In this document: piece by piece, positions 1-10,464 of the stretch | Layout: the number at the start of each line of letters is the position of its first letter | How positions within the stretch are numbered: position 1 is the first letter of the stretch | Assembly: GCA_024708885.1 (NCBI GenBank) | Contig: JANJXT010000061.1 | Location: 1 to 64,000, forward strand | Length of the DNA stretch: 64,000 nt | Reading direction: 5' to 3' | Source of the DNA: Thiobacillus sp. | GTDB taxonomy: Bacteria; Pseudomonadota; Gammaproteobacteria; Burkholderiales; Thiobacillaceae | The notes under the pieces: generated by a model | What the model saw: the letters and a program-made list of their open reading frames with translations, nothing else | What the model was told of the DNA's origin: nothing | The model's database searches: none | Made by a program: the position numbers and the translations under genes

Positions 1-174
1 AATCTTGGAGTCGTATGTCGTGGCCGTCTTGAGGCCGGTGGCGTCGTCCTTGGCGCTGTTGATGCGCAGGCCGGAGGACAGGCGCTCCTGGGCGGTTTGC
101 AGGCCGCTGGCCGACTTGTTGAGGGCCGCGCCGGCGAAGAGTGAGGCGACGTTGGTATTGACTACCTGTGCCAT
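1..174 (-). CDS. fliC: Flagellin, N-terminal part (gene runs off the left edge)
   Basis: Reverse strand from ATG at 174 reads [57 protein letters not shown], a flagellin D0/D1 N-terminus; RBS-like AAAGGAGA upstream. Missing from the ORF track because it is truncated. Confidence 0.9.
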   Translation of the reverse strand, partial: MAQVVNTNVASLFAGAALNKSASGLQTAQERLSSGLRINSAKDDATGLKTATTYDSKI

Positions 175-311
175 GATGGTTCTCCTTTAGAGGGTCGATG
201 ATTCCGGCTTGCTTGACCCTTCAACACTGGTCTGTGTGAGCTGCCGTTGGGTGAGGAATCGTCGGGGGTCGGAGAAAGTTAAGGCTCGCGCCGCAAAAAA
301 CTGCGTGTTTT

Positions 312-1886
312 TCATTTTTCCGTGTCGTGCATCGTGGCGGCGGCCCGGCAGACTCGGTTCTTGCCGGTCTGCTTGGCCTGGTACATGGCGGCATCGGCGC
401 GGGCGACGAGGGTATCCTGCGCTTCGCCACCGGCGCGCTCGGCGACGCCGGCGCTGAAGGTGATGAGCACGCGTTCGTTGTTGTGCAGGAAATACTGCTT
501 GGTCAGCGTGCGTTGCAGGCGGGCGACGGTGCGCTGCGCCTCGTCGATGCCGGTGTTGGGCATGAGGATGAGGAATTCCTCGCCGCCCAGCCGTGCGATG
601 TGGTCGGTGACGCGCAGCGCCTCTTTCGCCACCTTGACCAGATGGACCAGCGCCTCGTCGCCGGTCTGGTGCCCGCGCAGGTCGTTCAGCGCCTTGAAGT
701 TGTCGATGTCGAGCACGGCAACGGAGAACGCCGTCTGGTAACGGTCGGCGCGCGCAACCTCGCGCACGAATTCCTCGTCCAGGCCGCGCCGGTTGAGGCT
801 GTGGGTGAGGGGATCCTCGCGCACCAGCGCGCTCATCTGCGCGAGTTCGCCTTCCAGATGACGGATGCGCGCCTCGGCCATTTGCGCGGCGTCGCGCTCC
901 AGGATCAACTGGTCGCGCGCGCGCTGGGTGTCGGTCTGCGCGGCGCGGGTGTCGTGCAGCAGGTTTTCCAGGATGCGGTTGAGTTCGAGCACGTCCTCGG
1001 TGCTGCTGATCTGTTCGATGTGTCCGGCGAGCTTGTTCTGGAATTCGTCGCTGGTGACCACCGCATCGCTCAGGCGCGAGACGAAGGTCGTCATGGTCGC
1101 CTTGAGTGTGGCGGTGGCCTCGCGCAGGCTGTGTTTCACCAGGCCCTGCTTGTAGACCACTTCCTTCAGGCGTTTTTCGATGTCCTGCAGGGTCGGCACG
1201 CGCAGGGTGCCGGTGAGCATTTCCTGCACCATGTCGATCTGGCCGCGCAGCCAGGTGTCGTCGTCCAGCAGCTCGCCGATGTTTTCCACCAGCAGCAGCA
1301 GGATGCGTTTGAGCATCTCCTGCTGGTCCATCAACTGCGAGGCGTTGAGGTCGACGTGGAACCACAAGGTTTTCAGTCCCGCGGCGGCCTTGCGCAGGGC
1401 TGCGGCACTGTGCGCCGCGCGCACCTCGGCGGCCAGGCGCTGGGCATCTTCGGCGAGCTTGGGCACATGGCCAAGCAGCGCCGCCAGCGCCAGTTCCAGC
1501 GTTTTGGCCAGCAGCTCGCGCAGCGTCGCCAGGCTTTCGGTCTCGGATCCGGCATCGGCCTGCTTTTTCAATTGCAGCGACACCAGGCCCAGCTGCTTGC
1601 GTGCAAGCTTCCAGTCGGCGTTGCGCACCGCGTCGCCGAGCACGTCGACCACGCTGCCGAGCGCGGGGTGGTGCAGGCTCAGATCGGTGACCAGTCCGGA
1701 CAGCGCCGCCGCCGCGCCGTCGGGCGGGCTGGTGTCGGCGGCGGCGGGCTTGCCGACGATTTCCTCGTACAGGGCCTGGTAGTTGTCCGGCGTCGGCGCG
1801 ATCTTGCGCAGCGCCAGGCGGCGCAGCGTTTCGCGCGCGACTTCCGTCGGCTTGCCAAGGTTGATGTTTGCGGTCGGCTCGGCCAT
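312..1886 (-). CDS. Diguanylate cyclase (GGDEF domain, GGEEF signature)
   Basis: ORF with RLGGEEFLILMP and DPLTHSLNRRGLDEEF; start chosen at MAEPTANINLG. Confidence 0.85.
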   Translation of the reverse strand: MAEPTANINLGKPTEVARETLRRLALRKIAPTPDNYQALYEEIVGKPAAADTSPPDGAAAALSGLVTDLSLHHPALGSVVDVLGDAVRNADWKLARKQLGLVSLQLKKQADAGSETESLATLRELLAKTLELALAALLGHVPKLAEDAQRLAAEVRAAHSAAALRKAAAGLKTLWFHVDLNASQLMDQQEMLKRILLLLVENIGELLDDDTWLRGQIDMVQEMLTGTLRVPTLQDIEKRLKEVVYKQGLVKHSLREATATLKATMTTFVSRLSDAVVTSDEFQNKLAGHIEQISSTEDVLELNRILENLLHDTRAAQTDTQRARDQLILERDAAQMAEARIRHLEGELAQMSALVREDPLTHSLNRRGLDEEFVREVARADRYQTAFSVAVLDIDNFKALNDLRGHQTGDEALVHLVKVAKEALRVTDHIARLGGEEFLILMPNTGIDEAQRTVARLQRTLTKQYFLHNNERVLITFSAGVAERAGGEAQDTLVARADAAMYQAKQTGKNRVCRAAATMHDTEK

Positions 1887-2014
1887 GTCAGCGCTTCCGC
1901 CCCAAGGGGGCATTTGTCATGCCTCGCATGGTAGGGCGGCCGGGTCCAGGGCAAAGACCGGATTAGGACGGGAAAAGGGGGGTTATTTTGAGGCGAGGGG
2001 GCGCGGTCAGCGCA

Positions 2015-2353
2015 TCAGAGCGGCATCGGCTTGTTTTCGTTGAGATTCAGCCAGCCCTTGGCGATGCGGTAGACGAACCAGACGAAGGCGACGCTCCATA
2101 CGAGCCAGCCGATGAGGATGATCCAGGTGATCCCGCCGACGACGACCCACACCAGGCCCCACCAGAAGGTGCGGATCTGCCAGGAGAAATGGCTTTCCAG
2201 CCAGGTGCCGCGGACATCGTCCTGCTTGATGTAGTTGAGCACGATGGCGACGATCGCGGAAACCCCGGCGAACAGCGACAGGGCGTACAGGGCGTAGATG
2301 ACGGTGGTGAGCGTCTTCAGGCTGGCGAGTCGTTCGTCGGTGGCGTCCATCAT
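2015..2353 (-). CDS. Small membrane protein, DUF4870-like
   Basis: MMDATDERLASLKTLTTVIYALYALSLFAGV... with several TM helices; overlaps the stop of the upstream gene. Confidence 0.6.
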   Translation of the reverse strand: MMDATDERLASLKTLTTVIYALYALSLFAGVSAIVAIVLNYIKQDDVRGTWLESHFSWQIRTFWWGLVWVVVGGITWIILIGWLVWSVAFVWFVYRIAKGWLNLNENKPMPL

Positions 2354-3126
2354 CGGGCTTTCTCGTAGATCGGCAGCATCTGCGGCACCAGGGCGTTGAG
2401 CGCCTGCATGCGGTTGGTGGGCGAGGGGTGGGTGCTGAGGAACTGCGGCGGACCGTTGCCGCTGGCGGCGCCCATTTTCTCCCACAGGCGCACCGCGGCG
2501 CGCGGGTCGAAGCCGGCGCGCGCGGCGAGTTCGATGCCGTAGCGGTCGGCTTCGGTCTCGCCTTCGCGGCTGTTGGGCAGGGTCAGCGCGATGTCGGCGA
2601 CCGGCGTCAGACCGCTCAGGTCGCGTCCGGCAACCGCCGAACCGAGCAGAATGCCGCCCTGCATGGCGATGGCGCGCGACATGCGCTCGCGGCCGTGGCC
2701 GAGCAGGGCGTGGGCGATCTCGTGGCCCATGATCTGGCCGATCTCGTCGTCCGTCAGACCGAGCTTGCGGATGATGCCGGTGTAGATCGCCATCTTGCCG
2801 CCGGGCATGCACCAGGCGTTGAGCGTGGGCTCGTCGAGCACCGCGACCGACCACTTCCATTGCCGGCTCGGCGCATACATGTTGCCGGCCTGCACGATGA
2901 GGCGGTCGGTGATGCGCTTGACGCGGGCGTTGAGCGCCGCGTCGGTGCTGAGCTTGCCGGCTTTCTGCGCCTCGTCGAGGGTCTGCGCGTAGGCCTGCGC
3001 CGAGGAGGACTGCGCCTGCTCCTCGGACACCAGCACGAGCTGCTTGCGCCCGGACACGGGGTTGGCCTGGCAGCCGATCAGCACGGCGGCGGCGAGGGCG
3101 GCGGCGAGCAGGGTGGAGATCTTCAT
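2350..3126 (-). CDS. M48-family metallopeptidase lipoprotein
   Basis: Signal peptide with LIGC lipobox; HEIAH zinc motif (GHEIAHALLGH). Confidence 0.88.
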   Translation of the reverse strand: MKISTLLAAALAAAVLIGCQANPVSGRKQLVLVSEEQAQSSSAQAYAQTLDEAQKAGKLSTDAALNARVKRITDRLIVQAGNMYAPSRQWKWSVAVLDEPTLNAWCMPGGKMAIYTGIIRKLGLTDDEIGQIMGHEIAHALLGHGRERMSRAIAMQGGILLGSAVAGRDLSGLTPVADIALTLPNSREGETEADRYGIELAARAGFDPRAAVRLWEKMGAASGNGPPQFLSTHPSPTNRMQALNALVPQMLPIYEKAR

Positions 3127-3158
3127 CGCGTTTTCTTGCACGGGACGGCGGATTGGGC

Positions 3159-3983
3159 TCAGATTCCGCGCAGAAGTTCGTTGATGCCGACCTTGGACAG
3201 GGTCTTTTCGTCGACTTTCTTCACGATGACGGCGCAGTACAGGCTGTAGCTGCCGTCCTTGGACGGCAGGTTGCCGGACACCACCACCGAGCCGGCGGGC
3301 ACGCGGCCGAAATGCACTTCGCCGGTCTCGCGGTCGTAGATCTTGGTGGACTGGCCGATGTACACGCCCATGGAAATGACGCAGTTGTCCTCGACGATGA
3401 CGCCTTCGACCACTTCGGAACGCGCTCCGATGAAGCAGTTGTCGCCGATGATGGTGGGGTTGGCCTGCACCGGCTCGAGCACGCCGCCGATGCCGACACC
3501 GCCCGACAGGTGCACGTTCTTGCCGATCTGCGCGCACGAGCCGACCGTGGCCCAGGTGTCGACCATCGCGCCTTCGTCGACGTAGGCGCCGATGTTGACG
3601 TAGCTGGGCATCAGCACCACGTTCTTTGCAATATAGGAGCCTTTGCGGGCGGCGGCGGGCGGCACGACGCGGAAACCGCCTTCGCGGAAGTCCTTCGAAT
3701 TGAAGTCGGCGAACTTCGACGGCACCTTGTCGTAGTAGTTGGTGTGGCCGCCCTTGATGAACTGGTTGTCTTCCAGACGGAACGACAGCAGCACGGCCTT
3801 CTTCACCCACTGGTGGGTGACCCAGTTCTGCCCGTCACTGCGCTCGGCGACGCGCAGTTGTCCCATGTCGAGCAGGTCGATCACCGCCATGACCGCGTCC
3901 TTGACCTGCGGCGGCGTGTTGCGCGGGGTGAGTTCGGCGCGGCGCTCGAAGGCGTCTTCGATGGTGGCTTGCAGTTCTTGCAT
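3159..3983 (-). CDS. dapD: 2,3,4,5-tetrahydropyridine-2,6-dicarboxylate N-succinyltransferase
   Basis: 274 aa, hexapeptide-repeat acyltransferase; [20 protein letters not shown] start, [38 protein letters not shown]. Confidence 0.95.
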   Translation of the reverse strand: MQELQATIEDAFERRAELTPRNTPPQVKDAVMAVIDLLDMGQLRVAERSDGQNWVTHQWVKKAVLLSFRLEDNQFIKGGHTNYYDKVPSKFADFNSKDFREGGFRVVPPAAARKGSYIAKNVVLMPSYVNIGAYVDEGAMVDTWATVGSCAQIGKNVHLSGGVGIGGVLEPVQANPTIIGDNCFIGARSEVVEGVIVEDNCVISMGVYIGQSTKIYDRETGEVHFGRVPAGSVVVSGNLPSKDGSYSLYCAVIVKKVDEKTLSKVGINELLRGI

Positions 3984-4052
3984 GACAGGTTCCTGTGGTG
4001 AAACGTGAAATTATCCCAGATTATCCATGGGCCGACGCGCCCGGCGGCCGGC

Positions 4053-4271
4053 CCTTGCAGGAGGGCCCCCCGGCCCGATTGCCGTGGTGGTTGCAGCGCT
4101 CCAATCGCGGCGAGCACCCGGAGGGCATACATAAAGGCACTGCTCCATGAGGGTCGTTGCCTTCCGCTGATGCGAAGGGAGGCTCCTCCTTCCCTGTGGG
4201 AGGCCCGCCCTCGGGCCGATGCCGTGGTGCTTGTGGCGCTCCAATCGCGGCGGGGGCGCCGCTCCTACAGG
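4053..4271. repeat. Two diverged REP-like intergenic repeat copies
   Basis: Shared core GCCGTGGTGNTTGNNGCGCTCCAATCGCGGCG at about 4053-4113 and 4192-4271; the second ends GGCGCCGCTCCTACAG. Confidence 0.7.
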
Positions 4272-4372
4272 GGGGATTGCGCGCTGCGCCGATGGTGGTG
4301 GAGGCGCACCTTTTGTATGCAGGCGGGGCGCAGCTTCTACCGGGGGGCGGTGGCCGATACCTGGACGCCGGG

Positions 4373-5569
4373 TCAGCCGGCGTCGCCCACGTACGCCGCG
4401 ATCCGGCGTGCGGCCTCGACGCAGGCGGGCAGGCTGTCGACCAGCGCGATGCGGATGAAGCCCTTGCCGGGGTTGCTGCCGGCGGCGTCGCGCGCGAGGT
4501 AGCTCCCCGGCAGCACGGTGACGTGCTGTTTTTCGTAAAGTCCGCGCGCGAAGGCGGTGTCGCCGCCGCCGGGCACCTTCGCCCACAGGTAGAAGGCGGC
4601 CTCGGGCGCGTCGAATTGCAGCACGTCCTTGAGCGCCGGCATGACGGCGGCGAACTTCTCGGCGTACTGGCGGCGATTCTCCGCGACGTGCGCTTCGTCG
4701 TTCCACGCGGCGATGCTGGCGGCCTGCACCGCAGGATTCATGGCGCTGCCGTGGTAGGTGCGGTAGAGCAGGAACTTCTGTATCACCGCGGCATCGCCGG
4801 CGACCATGCCGGAACGCAGGCCGGGCACGTTGGAACGCTTGGACAGGGAATTGAATACGACCAGATTCGCGATGCCGCGGCCAAGCTGCTGCGCCGCGGT
4901 GAGCGCGCCGAGCGGCGGCTCGCCCTCGTGGAAATGGATTTCCGAATAGCATTCGTCGGCAGCGATGACGAAACCATGCCGTTCCGACAGCGCGAACAGG
5001 GTCTGCCATTCGTCCAGCGCCATCACCTTGCCGGTAGGGTTGCCGGGTGAGCAGACGTAGACCAGGCTGATGCTTTCCCACAGGTCTTCCGGCACGCGCG
5101 ACCAATCCATGCGGAAACCGTTTTCCGGCAGGGTGTTGAGGAAGAACGGGCGCGCGCCGGCGAGCAGCGCCGCGCCTTCGTAGATCTGGTAGAAGGGGTT
5201 CGGCGACACCACCGTGCGCCGGCCGTGGCGGGTGGAATCGACGGCGGCCTGGGCGAAAGCGAACAGCGCTTCGCGCGAGCCGTTGACCGGCAGGATTTCC
5301 GTCGCTGGATTGAGCGCCACGCCGTAGCGGCGCTGTGCCCATGCGGCGATGGCCTGCCGCAGCGCCTCCGAGCCCTGGGTGATGGGATAATGCGCCAGGC
5401 CATCGAGGCCGGCGACGAGCGCGTCCTTGATGAATTGCGGTGTTGCGTGCTTCGGCTCGCCGATCGACAGGTTGATCGGGGCGAGTTCGGCGTTGGGCGT
5501 CACCCCGGCAAAGAGTTCACGCAGCTTCTGGAACGGGTAGGGATGGAGTTGATCGAGACGCGGATTCAT
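4373..5569 (-). CDS. dapC: Succinyldiaminopimelate transaminase
   Basis: PLP aminotransferase class I fold (CSPGNPTGKVM, SLSKRSNVPGLRSGMVAGD); next to dapD; start at MNPRLDQLHPYPF. Confidence 0.9.
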   Translation of the reverse strand: MNPRLDQLHPYPFQKLRELFAGVTPNAELAPINLSIGEPKHATPQFIKDALVAGLDGLAHYPITQGSEALRQAIAAWAQRRYGVALNPATEILPVNGSREALFAFAQAAVDSTRHGRRTVVSPNPFYQIYEGAALLAGARPFFLNTLPENGFRMDWSRVPEDLWESISLVYVCSPGNPTGKVMALDEWQTLFALSERHGFVIAADECYSEIHFHEGEPPLGALTAAQQLGRGIANLVVFNSLSKRSNVPGLRSGMVAGDAAVIQKFLLYRTYHGSAMNPAVQAASIAAWNDEAHVAENRRQYAEKFAAVMPALKDVLQFDAPEAAFYLWAKVPGGGDTAFARGLYEKQHVTVLPGSYLARDAAGSNPGKGFIRIALVDSLPACVEAARRIAAYVGDAG

Positions 5570-5612
5570 CGATGGGCGCAATGCATTGCACAACCGAATA
5601 GTATAAGGCCCT

Positions 5613-6515
5613 ATGTCATCATCCCGTGTGCAGCACTCTCTCGCCCTCGGCAGCCTTCTCTATGCGGCCAGCATGTGGGGGCTGATGTGGTATCCCTACC
5701 GCCTGCTCGACGAAGCGGGCGTCGGCGGCATCGCCTCGACCTTCTTCACCTATGCCGTGCCGCTCGCCGCGCTGGGCTGGCTGCATGGGCGCGAGCTTGC
5801 CCGGGTGCGCGGGCAGCGGCTGTGGCTGGCGGCGCTGGCGCTGGCGGCGGGCTGGACCAACCTCGCTTATGTGCTCGCCATGCTGCAGGGCGAGGTGGTG
5901 CGCGTGCTGCTGCTGTTTTTTCTGTCGCCGCTGTGGACGGTGCTGTTTTCGCGCGTGCTGCTGGACGAGCGGCTCAATCGCGCGGGGGTGGTGGTGATGG
6001 CGCTCGCCGCGGGCGGGGCGGTGACGATGCTGTGGCAGCCGGGCGAGTGGCCGCTGCCGGCCAGCCGCGCCGAATGGATCGCGCTGTCCGCGGGCATGAT
6101 GTTCGCGCTGAGCAATGTCATCAGCCGGCATCTCGGCGGGGTGAGCGAAGGTGCGCGCTCGACCGCCGTATGGGTGGGGGTCGTCGTGCTGACCGCCATC
6201 GGACTGGGGCTGACGCGGGGCGAACTCGAATTCGTCGGGCAGGCGGACTGGCGGCCCTGGGCGCTGCTGATCGGCGTGGGGGCGGCGATTGCCAGCGTGA
6301 CCTATGCGGTGCAGTACGGCCTCGCGCGCGTACCCGCCAACCAGGCCATCGTCATCTTTCTGGTCGAACTGGTGGTGGCCGCGGTGGCGGCTTATTTCCT
6401 GTCGCACGAACGCATGGGCCTGCAGGAATGGCTGGGCGCGGCGATGATCGTGACCGCCAGCCTGTTTTCCGGCCACATGCAGGAGGCCGCTTCGAAGGAA
6501 CCCGCGCATGCCTGA
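5613..6515 (+). CDS. EamA/DMT-family transporter
   Basis: About 10 TM segments, duplicated EamA-like halves. Confidence 0.8.
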   Translation: MSSSRVQHSLALGSLLYAASMWGLMWYPYRLLDEAGVGGIASTFFTYAVPLAALGWLHGRELARVRGQRLWLAALALAAGWTNLAYVLAMLQGEVVRVLLLFFLSPLWTVLFSRVLLDERLNRAGVVVMALAAGGAVTMLWQPGEWPLPASRAEWIALSAGMMFALSNVISRHLGGVSEGARSTAVWVGVVVLTAIGLGLTRGELEFVGQADWRPWALLIGVGAAIASVTYAVQYGLARVPANQAIVIFLVELVVAAVAAYFLSHERMGLQEWLGAAMIVTASLFSGHMQEAASKEPAHA

Positions 6516-6882
6516 CATCACCGCCTTGCTGCACGCCGGCCTCTTGGTGTCGGACCTCGCGCCCGCGCAAGCGTTCTACGAAACGGTGCTCGGCCTGGTG
6601 CCGTGCGCGCGCCCGCAGCTTCCCTATCCGGGCATCTGGTACGAGCTTGGCGATGGCCGGCAGCTGCACCTGATGCAGCTGCCCGACCCTGACGCGGGCA
6701 GCATGCGGCCGGAACACGGCGGACGCGACCGCCATGTCGCCTTCGGGGTGCTCGACCTCGATGCGCTGAAGGCCCGTCTGGACGCGGCGGGCGTCGCCTG
6801 CACCGCCAGCCGTTCGGGGCGGGCCGCGCTGTTCTGCCGCGATCCCGACGGCAATGCGCTCGAATTCGTCGCGCTGGCGTGA
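6508..6882 (+). CDS. VOC/glyoxalase-family protein
   Basis: HAGLLVSDLAPAQAFYETVLGL ... CRDPDGNALEFV; overlaps the upstream ORF by 8 bp. Confidence 0.85.
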   Translation: MPDITALLHAGLLVSDLAPAQAFYETVLGLVPCARPQLPYPGIWYELGDGRQLHLMQLPDPDAGSMRPEHGGRDRHVAFGVLDLDALKARLDAAGVACTASRSGRAALFCRDPDGNALEFVALA

Positions 6883-6960
6883 TCCGGTGTGCCAGCGGGC
6901 GTGTCCAACTGCAGTGGTTGAAACGTCCGGCTTGATCGCACTGCCGGGACGTTCCGTCGC

Positions 6961-7710
6961 ATGCTGGAACAACTGATCCTGTTCGTCGCCTCGCTGGCGG
7001 CGAACTTTTTTTCCGCACTGTCCGGCGGCGGTGCGGGCCTGATCCAGTTTCCGATGCTGATCTTTCTCGGGCTGCCGTTCGGTGTGGCGCTCGCCACGCA
7101 CAAGGTCGCCAGCGTCGCGCTCGGCCTCGGCGCGACTTTGCGGCATGTACGGGAATCGCATCTCGAACGCCGCTTCTCGCTCGTCATCCTGGGTGCCGGC
7201 CTGCCGGGCGTGGTGCTTGGTGCGGTGACCATCCTGCACATTCCCGAGCGCGCCGCGACGCTTGCGCTCGGTGTGCTGACGCTCGGCCTGGGCCTGTATT
7301 CCGTGTTCAAGCCCAGGCTTGGCATGGAGTACGCGCCGCGCAACCGATCCGGCGCGGCCCTGGCCGCCGGCATGGGCGGATTGTTCGTGGTGGGCTTCCT
7401 GAACGGTTCGATCACCAGCGGCACCGGACTGTTTCTGACCTTGTGGCTGATCCGCTGGTTCGGCCTCGACTACACCCGTGCCGTGGTGTACACGCTGATC
7501 CTGTGCGGGCTGGTGTGGAACGGCACCGGCGCGCTGGTGCTGGGACTGATCGGCACCGTGGCGTGGGACTGGATGCCGGCGCTTCTCGCGGGTTCCATCC
7601 TGGGCGGCTACCTGGGCAGCCATCTGGCGATCAGGAAAGGTAACCTGTGGATCAAGCGCGCATTCGAGAGCGTGACCATCCTCATCGGGCTGAAATTGAT
7701 TATAGGGTGA
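6961..7710 (+). CDS. TauE/SafE-family sulfite/anion exporter
   Basis: FSALSGGGAGLIQFPMLIFLGLPFGVALATHKVASVALG, polytopic membrane protein. Confidence 0.85.
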   Translation: MLEQLILFVASLAANFFSALSGGGAGLIQFPMLIFLGLPFGVALATHKVASVALGLGATLRHVRESHLERRFSLVILGAGLPGVVLGAVTILHIPERAATLALGVLTLGLGLYSVFKPRLGMEYAPRNRSGAALAAGMGGLFVVGFLNGSITSGTGLFLTLWLIRWFGLDYTRAVVYTLILCGLVWNGTGALVLGLIGTVAWDWMPALLAGSILGGYLGSHLAIRKGNLWIKRAFESVTILIGLKLIIG

Positions 7711-7882
7711 GCTTCTTCGTGCCACAGGCAGTCCGGCAGGCTCCTGGCGGGCTGGCGGGACCGGGCCGCTTGGCCTATATGGAGAGTATCCATTTCAATA
7801 CAGGGAGGCGCGGACGCGAGTTGGGATTTCCGTTCCGCTGAAACGTGGCCGTCGATTACCCCTGTCTCCTGCCGTTCCAGTC

Positions 7883-9811
7883 GTGCGTGCGCCGGGCGGC
7901 GGCACCACTTTGAAAATCCGGACACGCCTGTTTTTCATGGGCTTGCTGCCGACCCTGCTGGTGGCGGCCGTCCTGACGGCGTTCCACATCCACAGCCGCC
8001 TCGTGGATCTGGACAAGGCGATGACCCAGCGGGGCGTGGCCATGGCGCGCCATCTCGCCATGGCCGCCGAATACGGGGTGTTCAGCGGCAACCGCGCGGC
8101 GCTGGAAAGCCTGCTGGCGCAGACCATGAAGGAGGAACCATGGGTGAGCGGCACGATGCTGGTGTGGCCCGATCACAGCCTGCTGTTCCGCGGCCAGCCC
8201 AGCCGGCATTTGCCGGCACTGGCCAACGGCGCCACGTGGCACGACGACACGCGCGTCTGGTTCGCCAGCCCGGTGAGCTTGGAAACGCTCGGAGAGGCCG
8301 ACCCCTTCCTGGATGAGGTTGTGACGAAGTCGCCCGTGCCGCTTGCATGGGTGGTGATCGGCATCGACCTGCGGCAGAAGGAGGTGCTGGCGGAAGAACT
8401 GCTGTTGGCGAGCCTGGCGCTTACGCTGGTCGGCCTGCTGCTCGCGGTCGTGCTGATCGACCGCCTGGCCCTGTCAGGCGTGAAACCGCTGCTCGATATC
8501 GTGGCCAGCGTGCAGCGCATCAGTTCGGGCGCGTTCGGCACCCACATGGCGGTGACCGCAGGTTCGCCCGAGCTGCGCGAACTGCAGATCATGGTCAACC
8601 GCATGAGCGAATCGCTGCGTGCCTACCAGGAGGACATGGAGGCGCGGGTGCATGCCATGACCGCCGAACTCGCCTACAAGAAACGCGAGGCGGAGCAGGC
8701 CAATTTCGCCAAATCCCGTTTTCTTGCCACGGCGAGCCACGATCTGCGCCAGCCCATGCATGCGATCAGTCTGTACGTCGAAAGCCTGAAACCGGAGCTG
8801 CGCGGTCGGGCCGGCGAGCAGACGCTGGAAAAGATCGAGCGCTCGATCCTCTCGATGGTGGAACTGTTCAACGCCATTCTCGACGTCACCCGGCTGGACG
8901 CCGGGGTCATCCAGCCCGTGCGGGTGCCGCTGCGCATCCGCGCACTGCTGCGCGCGCTCGCGGAATCCTTCGTGCCGGAAGCCGAGCGCAAGGGCCTTTC
9001 GCTGCGGGTGCGGGCGGCCGACGTCTGGGCCGAGAGCGACCCCGTCCTGCTCGAACGCATCCTGCGCAATCTGCTGACGAATGCCATTCGGCACACGACA
9101 CGGGGTGGCGTGCTGCTTTCGGCGCGCGCATCCCGCGGGCGGCTGCGCGTGCAGGTGTGGGACACCGGCTGCGGCATCCCGGTCGAGCAGCAGGCGCGCG
9201 TCTTCGACGAGTTCTACCGCGGGGATCTCCGGGGCGAGGGTGCGTCCGGACACGGTCTTGGGCTGGGGCTTGCGATCGTGCGGCGCCTGGCGGATCTGCT
9301 GCAGCACCCCCTGCGGCTCGATTCCCGGCCGGGACGGGGTACGGTGTGCTCGCTCGACCTTCCCCTGGCGGTGGCCGAGGCGCGCGCGCCGGTGGCGGCC
9401 GACGCGGCCGGGCCGCCGACGCTCCACGGACGCGCGGTGGTCGTGGACGACGACCCGGAGGTGCGTGACGCGGTTTCGCGCCTGCTGGCACAATGGGGCA
9501 TCGAAGTGCAGGCGTTCGGCGGTTCCAAAGACGTGCGCCGGATGCTGCAACAGGCGCCGGACCTGGTGCTTGCCGACTACCAGTTGCTCGATGGCGCCAC
9601 CGGGCTGGAAGTCATCGCCGCCATTCGGAAACGCTGGGGGCAGGCGATCCCGGCAGTCGTCATCACCGGCGACACGCGCGCCGACACGGTCCAGCGGCTG
9701 GCCGCACAGGCGGTGCACGCGCTCTACAAGCCCGTGCATCCGGCCCGCCTGGCCGAACTTCTGTCCCGCCTCCTGTCCGTCAGGTCTAGGCTGGACGGCG
9801 AGCCCGGATAG
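7883..9811 (+). CDS. Hybrid sensor histidine kinase with C-terminal receiver
   Basis: H-box FLATASHDLRQPMHAISLY; N box LLTNAIRHT; receiver VVVDDDPEVRDAV...LVLADYQL. Confidence 0.92.
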   Translation: MRAPGGGTTLKIRTRLFFMGLLPTLLVAAVLTAFHIHSRLVDLDKAMTQRGVAMARHLAMAAEYGVFSGNRAALESLLAQTMKEEPWVSGTMLVWPDHSLLFRGQPSRHLPALANGATWHDDTRVWFASPVSLETLGEADPFLDEVVTKSPVPLAWVVIGIDLRQKEVLAEELLLASLALTLVGLLLAVVLIDRLALSGVKPLLDIVASVQRISSGAFGTHMAVTAGSPELRELQIMVNRMSESLRAYQEDMEARVHAMTAELAYKKREAEQANFAKSRFLATASHDLRQPMHAISLYVESLKPELRGRAGEQTLEKIERSILSMVELFNAILDVTRLDAGVIQPVRVPLRIRALLRALAESFVPEAERKGLSLRVRAADVWAESDPVLLERILRNLLTNAIRHTTRGGVLLSARASRGRLRVQVWDTGCGIPVEQQARVFDEFYRGDLRGEGASGHGLGLGLAIVRRLADLLQHPLRLDSRPGRGTVCSLDLPLAVAEARAPVAADAAGPPTLHGRAVVVDDDPEVRDAVSRLLAQWGIEVQAFGGSKDVRRMLQQAPDLVLADYQLLDGATGLEVIAAIRKRWGQAIPAVVITGDTRADTVQRLAAQAVHALYKPVHPARLAELLSRLLSVRSRLDGEPG

Positions 9812-9915
9812 GCTGCATGGACGATGTGGCGCGTGGCGTGAGGTCCAACAATGCAATCGGAGCGCGAGAGCGTTCGCGCGCCACCGATCCCTGACCCACG
9901 CCGAGATCCGACGCC

Positions 9916-10362
9916 ATGAATATCCAGCCCATGCACAGCGAACCCCGCGACGCCTTTCACGCGCATACTGAAATTCCGGCAGACTTCGTCCAGCCGATGT
10001 TCACGATTCTGCTGATGAGCGGCAAGGAAGACGGCGGCAAGCGTGCGACCCTGGCCTTCGTCGCTGCGGTCAGCGCCGCGGCGATGGGGCGGCCGGTGCA
10101 GGTCTTCATGGCGGGAGACGGTGCCGTGTGGGGCGACCCGCAGCAGGCCGAGAACGTCGAGATGGCCGGGTTTCCGTCGCTCGCGGCGCTGATTCGGGAA
10201 TACCTCGATCTCGACGGCGCCCTGCTGGTGTGCTCCACCTGCGAGCGATTCTGCATGAGGCCGGGCACGCTCGCCTCGGGAAACCGCTGGCCGTCGCTCG
10301 AGGCCCGCGGCATGGCCGCCCTGCTCGAATCGCAGGGCGATGGGCACAGCCTGAGCTTTTAG
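9916..10362 (+). CDS. DsrE-family protein
   Basis: FTILLMSGKEDGGKRATLAFVAAVSAAAMGRPVQVFMAGDGA with CSTCERFC motif. Confidence 0.75.
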   Translation: MNIQPMHSEPRDAFHAHTEIPADFVQPMFTILLMSGKEDGGKRATLAFVAAVSAAAMGRPVQVFMAGDGAVWGDPQQAENVEMAGFPSLAALIREYLDLDGALLVCSTCERFCMRPGTLASGNRWPSLEARGMAALLESQGDGHSLSF

Positions 10363-10464
10363 CGTGAAACACCGCGAAGCGATTCCGTGTCCCCCGCTCC
10401 CGCAAGCGGGAAACGGGCAGGGACCGGATTCATGGTCCGGGGTGGCGACAAGCCATGCCCGTTA
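10363..10464 (-). repeat. Intergenic repeat family 2, copy 1
   Basis: Shares CGTGAAACNCCGCGAAGCGA...GTCCCCC...CCCGCAAGCGGG...AAACG...TTCATGNTCNGGGGNGGCGAN...GCCATG..CGNTAG with 16035-16212; reaches into the stop codon of the minus-strand gene. Confidence 0.65.

Noticed and set aside
254-282. Sigma-28 promoter upstream of flagellin (TTAACTTT...CGACGATT on the minus strand)
   Set aside because: Position is plausible, but both hexamers deviate too far from TAAAGTTT-N11-GCCGATAA to call without expression data.
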